A stretch of DNA of 64,000 nt from Astropecten irregularis (taxonomy: Eukaryota; Echinodermata; Asteroidea; Paxillosida; Astropectinidae): NCBI GenBank assembly GCA_963971285.1, contig OZ020247.1:16078614-16142613 (forward strand), in the 5' to 3' direction. The translations under genes were made by a program, and so were the position numbers. The notes beneath the pieces are model-generated. The model had not been told where the DNA came from, did no database searches, and worked only from the letters and a program-made list of their open reading frames with translations. How positions within the stretch are numbered: the stretch's first letter is position 1; each line of letters starts with the position of its first letter. Of the stretch, positions 39,101 to 47,000 are shown in pieces.

Positions 39101-41178
39101 TTTTCAAAAGAAGTCTGTAAAACTGGCTTTAAATGGAAAAAGATTTTTTTTTTGTCCAACTAATTCAGACTTTGGATTTCTCCAGAATTTCAGAAAACAA
39201 ATAACATAAATTGCTGCTCCCAAGACAAGTCCACGCCACGGTGACTGCCCTGGGGTCGATTTCACGAAGCCCTACAATCGATCATAACTAACTCGAGTTA
39301 CAAAGGATGACCTATCATAATCATATCCTACATGTACGTAGGGCTGCAGTGCATCATACGTCCTACAGTTGGGTTCCAACGAGTTTGGTGACCGTGAAAT
39401 CGATCCCTGATGTGGGAAATGGTGCCCTTTTTAAATGTCCCAATAGGCCTAATGCTAGCAGAATCTCTGAGAGGAATTTCATTAGTTGGCAAAACATCAG
39501 TATAAAAAATGTTCATGGTATTTGAGTACCGGTAGACAAATTTTACTAACTTAAACTAAGTACTAGGCCAATGTTAGATCCCTTTTTTTCAATTTTGGAC
39601 GTACTACAAGTTAACAACTGTCAAAGACCCAAGCCCAAATTAAAAAACGGGACTACAGCGCACAAGCAACTGGATCTTGCTTCATGGAAAGATCCAAGCA
39701 AACCTAATGAACAGTCTTTTTCTTGTCGAACGGGCATCCATTTTGGGGTCGACAGGCATGAAATCAGCCACTTTGTCATATAAAGCTTTCTTGGAAACCA
39801 TGCACACAGTTATACAAGTTTATAATATTGACCTTATGGCCCTATTGTATGCAGTAACTGAGGTAGCAAATGCACAGGAAGTGTGCAGTGAAAGTACATA
39901 CTGTAAGAAATGCTTTGTGTACCGTATGTGGGACAGTTTAGCGCTAGGCTGGCAATCCATAAAGGGCACGTGTTCCACGCATTATAATCCCGCTTCTCCA
40001 TTCTCTGTGTAACGTTAGTCTTGATTCCACGACGTTACTAACTATTAAGTGGGTAAGTGCAGTCAAAAGAGGGCCGCGCAATGTGACTAAAAGTATGTCT
40101 GATCCAACAGAATTTTATGTCCGCCGCGCGGGGCCGGGGGCGCCCTATTGGCAGAGGGAAAACAACAACGAAGGTCTTGGATTCAAGACTACACATGTGT
40201 GGAGCAGAGCCCAAAATTAAAAAAAGGGAGTTCAGCACCAAAGTTACTTGGTCTAGGGGAGTATACTCCTGCACCGGAGAGTATTGTGCGAACATCATAC
40301 TCGTGTTAACGGGGGGTAACCGCTCGAACGCAGCCTTTAACTTTAATGGGAGAGGTAAGTACTAAGTGGCAGGGTATTCTGCCAAAAACAAATTTTCTAG
40401 GATGATTATTGATATTCATAAGGTCGGGATTGAGTCCTTGAAAATGAAGTTTATAATGGGGGTTGGGTAGGCATATTCCAAGCAAAATATTTCCCTTGTT
40501 CACAATCAGGCAGCGATTTAAGAATTTTAATAATATGGTGGTCGCCTGTGCTGTGGAAATCCACCAGGCCATTAATTTCCTCCAATGATAATGATCCAAA
40601 TTTGATCATGGTTTGTTCCACTTGATGCTACCAATGACACCAATGACATGATGAAACAAGCATAGAAGAAAACGTGCAAACTCCACGTGTTGAATAGATC
40701 CCGTTACACAAGTCATCCCATTTGAATCAACAATGCGATCATAATGACTGTTGTCAACCATGTCAACACACACTACGTACCCCGTGTAGGCCAACTCCAT
40801 ACAATTGAAGAGCTTGAAAAACGAATCGTCAATTTCGACATCTTCAATGGCCGCCTTATCATAATCGAGAAACTGGTAACTGGAGCTGGGCTCGGTGACC
40901 GCATTCTCAAAGTTGTAGCCTCCTTGGCTGTTGTGTTTGTGCTTGACTTTATGCGGATTGCTGACCATGAAATGACCGGAGTGAATGACATTATCGTTGC
41001 CGTTGTCAGCGGCGCTGCTCGGCGGGCTCTCACCGCCCGAGCCCCTGTCCAGTGCCTCACCGGGGCTGCCCTGTCTGTCGAACGTGTCATCCTCACTAGC
41101 GCTCCTTCTCCAACCGCCCCTGTCCAGATGACCGATTCCACTCTGTGTCATGGACACCAAGAAGTCGTCCCTGGCCAT
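34..41178 (-). CDS. MLXIP: Mondo-family bHLH-zipper transcription factor (MLXIP/MLXIPL orthologue), 17 coding exons, complete CDS
   Basis: Family knowledge: Mondo proteins heterodimerise with Mlx, shuttle between cytoplasm and nucleus in response to glucose-6-phosphate, and bind E-box/ChoRE sites of metabolic genes. Seen: the spliced exons (40781-41178, 38295-38401, 13778-13851, 13017-13136, 11468-11645, 9936-10031, 9207-9292, 7429-8788, 6583-6713, 5652-5775, 5121-5173, 4093-4149, 3361-3448, 2578-2677, 1624-1747, 1032-1161, 34-158) total 3,351 nt, keep phase at every GT-AG junction and end in TGA. Residues 65-72 (IHSGHFMV) and 119-133 (SFFKLFNCMELAYTG) are Mondo conserved regions; 134-167 holds LVSPKWKTFKGMKL; 353-806 is Gln-rich; about 915-957 is bHLH (HISAEQKRRVNIK, then GFDTLHKLIPSL); 958-990 is the zipper; 991-1116 is the dimerisation/cytoplasmic-localisation tail. 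It is longer than vertebrate MondoA (about 919 aa), mainly from the Gln-rich exon. Invertebrates usually have one Mondo gene, so MLXIP versus MLXIPL is not a meaningful distinction here. Confidence 0.96.
735..915 (-). mobile_element. tRNA-derived SINE (family B), uninterrupted copy
   Basis: On the minus strand: AGCTCGGTGGCCTAGCAGTA (box A-like) to GTGGGTTTGAATCCCACCTG (box B-like), then GAGCCAG and an A/T-rich 3' tail. It shows the empty site for the insertion seen in the copy at 22915-23375. Confidence 0.75.
1032..1161 (-). CDS. MLXIP: Mondo exon 16 (DCD)
   Basis: Acceptor CGTCAACAG, donor GTAAGT. Encodes FSIIIRPLFESYNTSVV, then EELCRTVISWLDQHCSLLAL, matching the vertebrate dimerisation/cytoplasmic-localisation domain almost word for word. 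Confidence 0.94.
1219..1420. repeat. TCATCCATATGCTGAAAATA repeat family
   Basis: Shares TTTTTCATTGAAGC and AAACCAGAGAATCTACTTC with copies at 6955-7200 and 43500-43690; ends are inverted GGCTCAGGCT/AGCCTGAGCC-like blocks. Confidence 0.65.
1624..1747 (-). CDS. MLXIP: Mondo exon 15 (start of DCD)
   Basis: Acceptor ACTAACAG; donor GTATCC is weak but restores perfect family alignment (NWKFWI joined to FSIII). Encodes LPASGVPLSRQRFDHMRDIF and DDYVRERTEHNWKFWI. Reading past the donor gives a short unrelated tail ending at 1558, so the donor is preferred. Confidence 0.9.
2578..2677 (-). CDS. MLXIP: Mondo exon 14 (leucine zipper)
   Basis: Acceptor TTCCGTAG, donor GTAAGC. Encodes AIEYTKKVQAERAKVKEE and TDLLQQEINGLKASI, a heptad-patterned zipper continuing from helix 2; it would mediate pairing with Mlx. 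Confidence 0.93.
2865..3180 (+). mobile_element. tRNA-derived SINE (family A), interrupted
   Basis: Box A-like TAGCTCAATCGGTAGAGCGC at 2932-2951 and box B-like GGTGCGAATCC, with the conserved head AACGAACAAAGATAATTGACT and tail CCAGTCAGTTTCCATTGTGG (both in family variants). About 70 bp of a different repeat (around 3034-3105) splits the 3' half. Confidence 0.7.
3361..3448 (-). CDS. MLXIP: Mondo exon 13 (bHLH loop and helix 2)
   Basis: Acceptor CATTTCAG, donor GTAGGT. Encodes SGFDTLHKLIPSLSQNPNSK then ISKAAMLQK, equivalent to GFDTLHGLVSTL...KATTLQK of ChREBP. Confidence 0.94.
3855..4010. repeat. Hairpin element
   Basis: Inverted arms with CTAACGCTTTGCGATCACCG and GCGATGATCGCAAAGCATTA around repeated AGCGATGGATTT, bounded by GGGGCCAATTTC and ATAGGCCC; in the Mondo intron just downstream of the bHLH exon. 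Confidence 0.75.
4093..4149 (-). CDS. MLXIP: Mondo exon 12 (bHLH basic region)
   Basis: Nineteen codons, PLKKDMHISAEQKRRVNIK, between acceptor TTGAACAG and donor GTACGT. HISAEQKRR is the DNA-contacting basic region and start of helix 1 in Mondo/ChREBP. Confidence 0.94.
5121..5173 (-). CDS. MLXIP: Mondo exon 11 (53-nt microexon)
   Basis: Predicted because exon 10 ends in phase 1 while exon 12 needs phase 0. A single 53-nt segment with a strong acceptor (TTTTTGGATTGCAG) and donor (GTGAGT) repairs the frame and adds SGISRPDSPVFSFGSSD. It lies just beyond the end of a MITE copy at 4906-5086. Confidence 0.78.
5652..5775 (-). CDS. MLXIP: Mondo exon 10
   Basis: Acceptor TTCAACAG, donor GTAAGC, leaving phase 1. 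Encodes MSDISASIFASPPKPAST followed by a Thr/Ser run. Low-complexity linker before the bHLH. Confidence 0.85.
6583..6713 (-). CDS. MLXIP: Mondo exon 9
   Basis: Acceptor CTTTCAG, donor GTGAGT. Encodes VSSNAGSIRPQTTTDILSAV and a further 24 residues ending AQQCA. Ser/Thr-rich, no recognised domain; supported by phase (1 to 0) on both sides. Confidence 0.85.
7429..8788 (-). CDS. MLXIP: Mondo exon 8, glutamine-rich
   Basis: A 1,360-nt exon (acceptor GTCATAG, donor GTAATA) encoding about 453 residues dominated by Gln with Leu, Ser and Pro. Runs of seven to about fifteen uninterrupted Gln codons, mostly CAG with some CAA, occur near 8024-8070, 8264-8293 and 8722-8738. In vertebrates this part of the protein is proline/glutamine-rich and lies between the sensor module and bHLH. 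The last 60 residues are basic and Pro-rich (KKVVVPKTTSMKISQMGTKP). Other-frame open readings here are by-products of the CAG repeats. Confidence 0.9.
9207..9292 (-). CDS. MLXIP: Mondo exon 7
   Basis: Acceptor TTGTAAACAG, donor GTAAGA. Two other acceptors in the same stretch break the frame. Only 9292 links the phase-1 end of exon 6 to the phase-0 start of exon 8, giving DVNNRQPNNNPLLPGTFVFS then GNRSHQHVQ. Confidence 0.85.
9560..9930. repeat. Degenerate CCAAT-rich tandem repeat
   Basis: About fifteen diverged units of roughly 23 bp like CTGACCAATCAAAATGAAAC between Mondo exons 6 and 7; most keep CCAAT. Confidence 0.8.
9936..10031 (-). CDS. MLXIP: Mondo exon 6 (MCR6)
   Basis: Acceptor CTACTGCAG, donor GTTTGT. 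Encodes LHVGINPDIIQPGLIQLQPN; the DxIQPGLIxLQPN signature is diagnostic for Mondo proteins and lies in the glucose-sensing module. Confidence 0.95.
11311..11461 (+). mobile_element. tRNA-derived SINE (family A), truncated at a splice donor
   Basis: Head CATGGCTTCTGACTGCCAAA, box A TAGCTCAGTTGTTAAGAGTG, box B GGTTCGAATCC, then CAGTCAATTGTTCTTTGTT, ending one base before the Mondo exon-5 donor (11462-11467). Confidence 0.8.
11468..11645 (-). CDS. MLXIP: Mondo exon 5 (MCR V-like)
   Basis: Acceptor TTTGGCAG, donor GTAAGT. Encodes an acidic stretch with LLSEFNDTLFSSLSQSQ, matching LMSEFSDTLFSTLSSHQ of vertebrate MondoA. A SINE begins directly after the six donor bases (see the repeat at 11311-11461). 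Confidence 0.94.
11981..12148. mobile_element. 168-bp hAT-like MITE
   Basis: Starts CAGGCCTTGAATTTGG and ends TTAAATTCATGCCTTG; flanked by GCCAAATGT at 11972-11980 and 12149-12157 (8-bp duplication plus one matching base). Inserted within another repeat (11899-12196). Confidence 0.78.
12641..12826. repeat. Long inverted repeat, 71-bp arms
   Basis: Left arm 12641-12711 (GTTTGCGGTGACACC...) and right arm 12756-12826 (...GGTGTCACCGCAAAC) differ at only a few positions, with a 44-bp loop. A diverged relative of one arm is at 45060-45180. Confidence 0.85.
13017..13136 (-). CDS. MLXIP: Mondo exon 4
   Basis: Acceptor CAACAG, donor GTGAGC, exactly 40 codons in phase 0. Contains EGKYWKRTLSTVVREYQKW and RVYYRKLR, the aromatic and basic region that follows MCR III in family members. 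Confidence 0.94.
13778..13851 (-). CDS. MLXIP: Mondo exon 3
   Basis: Acceptor CTGCAG, donor GTTAGT. Encodes FCKKRKPKICNFAFPIVDL and then AHNSPQ, matching the basic KRKNPVCHF segment of MondoA. The first codon is completed by the last T of exon 2. Confidence 0.93.
14048..14235 (+). mobile_element. tRNA-derived SINE (family A)
   Basis: Well-kept copy: head TTTCTGACTGCCAGACTAAC, box A GAGCTCAGTTGGAAGAGCGC, box B GGTTCAAATCC and tail TTTCTTTGTTCACCTCTCAA. The two promoter boxes are spaced as in a tRNA, but no intact cloverleaf 3' half follows. Partial family-A pieces are also at 13940-14040, 35440-35655, 37310-37440 and 41995-42050. Confidence 0.8.
17190..17690. repeat. 21-bp minisatellite (about 23 copies)
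   Basis: Units of GGCAATGACCAGGGGCACCAA with length variants of 19-24 bp (GGGAGTGCCAA, GGAGCACCAA). The long Leu/Pro/Cys-rich open frames here are products of the array. Confidence 0.95.
22915..23375 (+). mobile_element. tRNA-derived SINE (family B) split by a DNA transposon fragment
   Basis: SINE-B sequence runs to 22948 (CCCCAGCTA), is broken by 268 bp, and resumes at 23217 (AGCTAGCTCGGTGTCC) through GTGTTCGAATCCCACCTGAG. Confidence 0.78.
22949..23216. mobile_element. 268-bp non-autonomous DNA element inside SINE-B
   Basis: Starts CAGGGCTCGAAT and ends ATTTCGAGCCCTG; flanked by AGCTA on both sides (22944-22948 and 23217-23221). Partial relatives are at 3520-3600 and 17709-17735. Confidence 0.8.
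24845..25085. repeat. 240-bp inverted-repeat element
   Basis: Ends CACCGATCTGACGGCGCGAC and the mirrored GTGCTGTCGGATCGGTCTAT, each followed inward by GCCATTACCGCAGTGT or its inverted form; inner CCGCCACACTCTATA/TATAGAGTGCGGTGG. Confidence 0.75.
25381..27406. mobile_element. 2.0-kb DNA transposon remnant with a repeated internal motif
   Basis: Ends are a 13-bp inverted repeat, TGGGCAATTCCAC and GTGGAATTGCCCA. Eight copies of TGTAATGTCAGTCACG or close variants lie inside (near 25744, 25907, 25924, 25955, 26999, 27014, 27200, 27379) and none that I saw elsewhere in the window. One short open frame (26326-26502) is basic. No target-site duplication is clear. It lies in Mondo intron 2. Confidence 0.65.
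26326..26502 (+). pseudogene. Basic ORF remnant inside the transposon
   Basis: 58 codons, MPKTGAERQAECRKNVKERG then YKQTRKEMQRNKGHQQEKKG. The MPKTxAERQxExRKxxKE pattern resembles the N-termini of transposon-encoded proteins of aquatic invertebrates as I remember them, so this may be the leftover first exon of a transposase-related gene. Not a host gene by any evidence here. Confidence 0.4.
30147..30406. repeat. 260-bp inverted-repeat element
   Basis: ATGCGCGGTATTATTGAACG at the left and CGTTCAAAAATACCGCGCAT at the right, with GAGGGCGCT/AGCGCCCTC and CTTCCGGGG/CCCCGGAAG as matched inner blocks. Confidence 0.8.
35923..36178. repeat. CAGGGGCCAATTTCAT MITE family (representative)
   Basis: About 256 bp with inverted ends CAGGGGCCAATTTCATAAA and ATGAAATTGGCCCCTG and internal GTGCTAAGCATGACATTTTT. 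Other copies: 27546-27781, 38006-38268, 42405-42594, 58950-59180, and part at 37850-38000. Confidence 0.82.
38295..38401 (-). CDS. MLXIP: Mondo exon 2 (MCR III)
   Basis: Acceptor TTGTGTAG, donor GTAAGTTT. Encodes ARLVSPKWKTFKGMKL followed by TWKDKIRLNNAIWREWHQQ, nearly colinear with vertebrate MondoA; this region carries the 14-3-3 contact in mammals. Exons 1 and 2 are joined through a split Gly codon. The intron after this exon is 24.4 kb. Confidence 0.95.
38521..38698. repeat. 178-bp MITE with 17-bp perfect termini
   Basis: ATACTGTAAGGTGACCA and TGGTCACCTTACAGTAT; interior rich in CCCCG. About 120 bp upstream of the Mondo exon-2 acceptor. Confidence 0.8.
39252..39410. repeat. GGGGTCGATTTCACGAAGCC foldback MITE family (representative)
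   Basis: Nearly palindromic 160-bp unit with internal ATCGATCATAACTAACTCGA. Other copies: 2223-2379, 5431-5558, 29160-29262, 36396-36591 (longer, with extra sequence), and a half copy at 5309-5373. Confidence 0.75.
40781..41178 (-). CDS. MLXIP: Mondo exon 1 (N-terminus, MCR I and II)
   Basis: The start ATG is at 41178 in the context AATCATGG. The exon is followed by GTACGT and ends in phase 2 within the Gly codon of AYTG. It encodes the glucose-response N-terminus, including IHSGHFMV and the leucine-rich FFKLFNCMELAYTG, which overlaps the nuclear export signal in vertebrate family members. Residues 20-60 are Ser/Gly/Glu-rich and unlike vertebrate sequence. Confidence 0.93.
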
Positions 41179-43923
41179 GATTCTCGATAAATCGCTTAAA
41201 CTCGGTCCGAATTGTTAGGATTTTTCAGCCTTTTTCCGTCTCCATATTGACAACAACTTCCAACACATTGCATGCACTACGTATTACGCATATGTAATAT
41301 ACAGCGCGCGCGCCGCACATTGCATACCGCGCAAAATAATGGAGATCGCTCGCTGACAAAAAATTGGTGTGACGTCACTTCGCCTCTTCCATTATTTCAT
41401 ATGGGTGTCCAATATTTGATTAACAATATTGAGCAGAAAATACCACAAATATAAAAATATCCACCACCGAATCCATTTATTGTGCCAAAATAGTGCCGAA
41501 ATTGACAAGTGTCACTGACCATTATATTTTTGCAATACCCATAATAACCATTTCCTGGAAAAACTAAACTATAATCAAAACAGAACACCCCTTTTGGTCT
41601 TGTGGTACATTCTGATGTACACAAATATTGTGTACCATTGTATTCCTGTTGGAAAATTACCTTGGACTCGAATGCAAATTATTTCCCTCTTGAAAAATAA
41701 TGAAAAATGGTTTTCTCGAAGATAGATTCAGACTGCAATTTATAGTGTGTGTTTAGGGGATGGCACTTTACTGTAAACTGTTTCATGTTTTTTTTTATTA
41801 GGGATGTGAGTGGCCACACACTCACACACAAATATGATAACACCAAGGAAAAAGCTGAAATTTAAAAGTTCCTATACTTTTGTACAGAGCAGGTGTACAA
41901 AAAAGCTGAATTTTTGAGCTAAAATCTTAACCAAAAAATTGGAATTCAGATTTTAATCTGAAGTTTCACATTCCTGATTTTATATAATCATCAAATAACC
42001 ACAAGGGAAACTGACTGAATTTAAAGTCATTGAAAAATGAACAAAGAAAAATGTTAGCGAGGACATACTTTCAAGTTTAACTTAAAATGAAGACTTTGTA
42101 TCGTGCTTTTAACTTAGATTCTCATGTCAAGAAGAAACTCGAGTGCTCGTCTGCCTCCAAGACAATTTTTATACACTATATAATGCATGGTGTTTATTTG
42201 CTTATATTTGTTTTGTTTTTCAAACTTGTCCCTTCAAGCTTACGGTAAATTACTTGGAGTTAGGAGAGCCTGAATGCGTTTCGATCCTAGCAGGATCTTT
42301 GTCAAAGGCTTACATAAATTACTGTTAATAAAATTGCATCCTTAAACCAAACAAACAAACAAACAAACAAACACAAACATGACATACTAAGCACACAGAC
42401 AAACGGACCAATTTCATAGAGCTGCAGCACAAATATTTGCTAAGCATGACATTTCTGTCTTAATAAAAACAGGATTAACAATCAAATTTCCATGTGATGT
42501 GTATCACTTGCAATTCTTCTTTGGCTGTTGTACACTGAGCATTTCTGTGCTAAGTATTTTTTTGTGCTAAGCAGCTCTATGAAATTGGCCCCTGATCTAG
42601 ACAAACCAAAAAGAAAATGTAAAATATCAGTCTGATATACTGTGATAATGTTTATTATGATGAACTTTATTTTACACAACAATTTGTTAACAAAAGCATG
42701 GTCCCACCATGATTATTCACCAGTAATTATGTACTGTTAATTGTTGTATTTTGGGGTTAGAATTAGATTAAATGGATATAAGTGGTTATTTCTTTGCTGG
42801 AACTTCTATTGATATCAGCTGACACATGAAATTTTGGCACACAATAAAAGGTTGGTTGCTGAGTAATTCTGAACAATTCCTGGAAGGAAAAAAAAAATCT
42901 CACCCAACACCAATTCACTGCTTCAAATTTCTCTCAATTGCTCCGTCTATATTTTATTGTGTGAGAATGTCACCAAAGAACAAAGTTTCATAGCAATATT
43001 GGTAACTATACAAGAGATTACACCTAAATCATGTGACACAGTAACAGTGTGAATTGGTCAGAAATTATTAAAGTTTTAATATATATGCATGAGTGGTGAT
43101 CTTTCAAGTTGAATGTACTATACTACAAATATTATTCAAAGCACCTGAAATGTCAAGTCTTGTTGAATGATAAAACCCCAGCTTCTTGCTGCTTGTCTCC
43201 TTCCCCCAGGCCTAATATCATATTTGGGTGCCACACTTCTCTTTAAACAAAAATGATACACATACTATAAAAAAATTACCCCTGTTGCCCCTTTTATATT
43301 TACACTTTACAAAATCCGTAAATTTCTGCAAATCCACTCACTTATATCTCCTTGCAAACTGAAAAAAGAAAAGAAAAAGAAAATTTAAAAAAAGGAACAT
43401 AATATTGCTCAAGAATATCTCTGGAGAGGAACCATACATGATCAGTTTGTGTTACAGTTGAATATCCCACAGGATTTAGCAATGTTCAATTGTTCATAGG
43501 GGGTAAATGAAATGGAGGCACAGGCTCAGGCTCTGTCATCCATATGCTGAAAATATAGGTTGTGGTTTTTCATTGAAGCTGAAGCTCTGTTTTCCATTTC
43601 AAACCAGAGAATCTACTTCTGAACTGCAAACAAGATAGATGACTCAAGGTTTGTAGAGCCTGAGCCTCTGTTTCATAAACCTCCATAGTTTTTTTCATGT
43701 GCTGGAGGTCAGGGCTCATGAATATTCATCATCTAAGGTCAGTAAAGGAATTCAAACCATGATGGTATCAGCCAGAGGGGTGTCTGGGTGTCTTCTGGAC
43801 ACCCTTTTTGCTGTGTTAGATGTCCCTGTTTGGCCAAAGGTATGGCGACGTTAAAACCTTGACACCCTAGTTTTAATATCAGTGTTGGCCAAATTTGTCA
43901 AACCCATTTCCATATTCCAATTT
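41179..43923. other. Intergenic: Mondo upstream region and EMG1 downstream region
   Basis: Just upstream of the Mondo ATG there is a short CpG-rich stretch (41304-41336, GCGCGCGCGCCGC) that may be promoter or 5' UTR, but I see no decisive TATA or initiator. The rest holds repeat fragments: a SINE tail (41995-42050), a GATCCTGCTAGGATCGAAACG-type repeat (42245-42330, in variant form), a CAGGGGCCAATTTCAT MITE (42405-42594) and a TCTGGCTCTGTCATCCATA-type repeat (43500-43690). No coding exon was recognised. Confidence 0.7.
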
Positions 43924-44037
43924 TCAAACTACACCCCAGGCCTCCTCGAATCCTGAGCAGATCTTCGCACACGTGAGGGCAGCAGACAGCGGGTACAGGC
44001 TGATGGACACTTCCTCCTCAATGTATTCAACATCCAC
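43924..44037 (-). CDS. EMG1: EMG1 exon 5 (C-terminus)
   Basis: Acceptor TTGATGCAG. Encodes VDVEYIEEEVSISLYPLSAA, LTCAKICSGFEEAWGVV and TGA at 43926-43924. YPLSAALTCAK closes the cofactor site in the family. Confidence 0.95.
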   Translation of the reverse strand: MDVEYIEEEVSISLYPLSAALTCAKICSGFEEAWGVV

Positions 44038-47000
44038 CTGCATCAACAAGAAAACAAAAACAAATTTAAGAGACCTTAATTTTCAAAACACTTCTCCACA
44101 AAATATCCGTTAAATGGTAGCACAACCTACCTTGTACATTTGATGATCTCTTATAAATATACAGTGGACTGGAACGCCGCTATAACGAACATGGCAGGAT
44201 GCACAGATATTGTCTGTTATAGTGGTCATTCGTTAAGAACCATATTGGGTATGTATTGTACCCCAAAATTGCCGGGAGCCAAGGACGATTTTCATGTTAA
44301 GTATAGCCAAATGTTTGGCATAGCGGAGCTCATTATAGTGGCGTTCCACTGTAATGACTAACTTGCCACTTGCCATGTACGCAATTATTTTCCACAAACT
44401 GAAACCTTTTTGCGATGTCATATCTTAAAAAGAAAAATAATACATGTAATAACATAACCATCATAATTACATCCCCGCCTAATGACCTTGAATCATTTAC
44501 TTAAAATTCATTGTAAGGAAACCATTCTTTTGACCGTTGGCCTGATCAACTTTTGTAAATTATTTATCAAACCTTCGATAAAGATCCTGCTAGGATCGAA
44601 ACGCCTCAGGCCCTCCTAATAACTCCAAGCATTTTATACATTTCAGGCCACTATTTTGGCTGGTGAGCACTTTGTGGCAGTTTATTACTTTTAGCCTTAG
44701 ATAATGATCCTGCTAGGATCACTGGATTTGAATGGGCTGATTTCTTACCTTCCCATGAGCCATTGCTCCAATCACGATGACGACGGGCTCGTCGGTAGAT
44801 GCGAGCTCCCTGGGTTTGACACATTTGTCGGCACTGTAGCTGGTGCCGATCTTCTTGCAGCCTGCTGGCAGGTGGTCGGAGACGGGGTTCTTGATCACTT
44901 TGAGGAGTTTCTGGGGACCGTCCGATGCACTGATGCTCAGTTTGTGAAGGAGTTGCACTAGAGGTATAAATAAAAAGAACAATACTGTAATCAGAACAAT
45001 TTTAATAATGAATACTAACCAGAAAACTTAACTTAGATTTGAGGCTATGCATGACAGAAGTACATAAAGTAATAGGTTTGCGGTAACACCATGTGACATA
45101 TATTTATCTCTTTTCTGAATATGGGGTGGCTCTGAAAGAGCTAATTAACTCAACGTTCCGGTCAGTATACTCTGGCTGTCTTCATGAGAATGCTGTGGCT
45201 GTGAGGTAGAGACTGGACTAGTAGCTCTATTGCAGACCTATAACAAACTGCTGCTTGGTGTGTTGAATGGACATTCATATTATGGCTAAAGACGTCAGAT
45301 CAGTGAACAATCCTTGATTATGATACAAAATTCTCTTTCACTAAAAATTTAAAAGTTGGAAGTTCTACATTCTAAACTACCATGAACAATTCTCCACTGT
45401 TTTTGAATTCTTTAAAGCATTTGACCATTGTTCTACAATTCAAAACGAATGATTCCCTGTTCTTCATATTGAAAAAAAAATAGTTCATGGATATCAACAG
45501 AGAATAAGCTATTGTTCTAGAGCTCCACAAACAATACCCCAAATAACATTCAAAGCCAGGCACGGTACCGTGGCCCACGGCCGGCCGGATAGATACAGAT
45601 TGTTGGTGGCAGCAAATTTATTCCGTTTAATTAGCATTTCCTCATCGAAATCACAAAATTCATGAGGTCATTGAAAAGTGAACAAAGAAAAATTGACTGG
45701 AGCGGGATTCGAACCGGCGACCTCCTGAATACCGTACAGGTGCTCTACCAACTGAGCCATCCAGCCCTTCATTGGTGGTGACCCCAATAGTCAATTATCT
45801 TTGTTTGTTTGAAAATTTGTTTGAAAATTCGTGAGGGTTAACTTTTGAGGCTCAAAAAGCCGGAATTCTGGGGAGAAAAATTGGAGAAATCACGTCCCTG
45901 AAATGACCTTACCCATGAGACCACAGAACCTGTCAAATGTCCTGGGTATTCTGGTCTGGGGACTGATCTGGATGAGAGCGTGTTTCTCGGTGTGGACGAA
46001 GACTTGCAGCAGACCGGCCCTATTCAGGGGACTGTCAAATAACATCAAGAGGCACTGAGAAGGAGGATGAAAAAATGAACGAAAGTAAGACGCAAATTGG
46101 GTTACAGATTTATACATAAAATTGTTCAAAATTTATTCATGAATTTCAAATCAAATCAGTTTTGTTTTAACGTACAATATGTAGCAGCGAGCGTGTTTTA
46201 ATGTTTTCAAATATGCTTAGTTTTCTGCCTCATAAAGGTATAACACACTGTATGATTGGTAAAGGTCACACACCAACACTCACACTTTGTCTAATCCAGC
46301 ATGCACATATAACACACCTGTGAACATTTGAACTCAATCGGATATCTGAGCCACAAGAAAATAGTAAAAAACTGACACTATTTTTTTCTTCATCAAACAT
46401 AAAGATTGGTTTTGATCTAACCCCGAGATCAAAACTGTTTTTGGTAGTTGTTTTACTAATTTCTGGATACATGAACCTTTTAAGGTGGAAACATTTGAAC
46501 GGTATGTTTCTACAGGCACCATCGTCATATCATTGCTACATGTATATGTATATGTACAATGCACCGCGTGGTCACAACTCACAAACTGCGCCCCGTCACG
46601 GATCGCCTGAGTGGAAGGGGATAACTAAAACAACTCAAGTGAGGGCGTCCTTCATGTTTGTTCCAAAAATCATTCGGACTGTACACAATCTTTTAAAAAA
46701 ACTCTAAATCTTGATTTCATCAAATAACCACAAGGGAAACTGACTGAATTTAAAGTCATTGAAGAGTGAACAAAGAAAAATTTACTGGAGCGGGATTCGG
46801 ACCGGCGACCTCCCGAATATGGTACAGGCGCTCTACCAACTGAGCCATCCAGCCCTATGTTGGTAGTGACACCAATAGTCAATTATCTTTGTTCGTTTGG
46901 CAGCCAGAAGCCATGAAAGAAACCACGCACACACCGCCATCTCGATTTCCAGCATCTGATGAACCAAGATTTCCCATGGTGACTGTTTCCAACTTTAGAG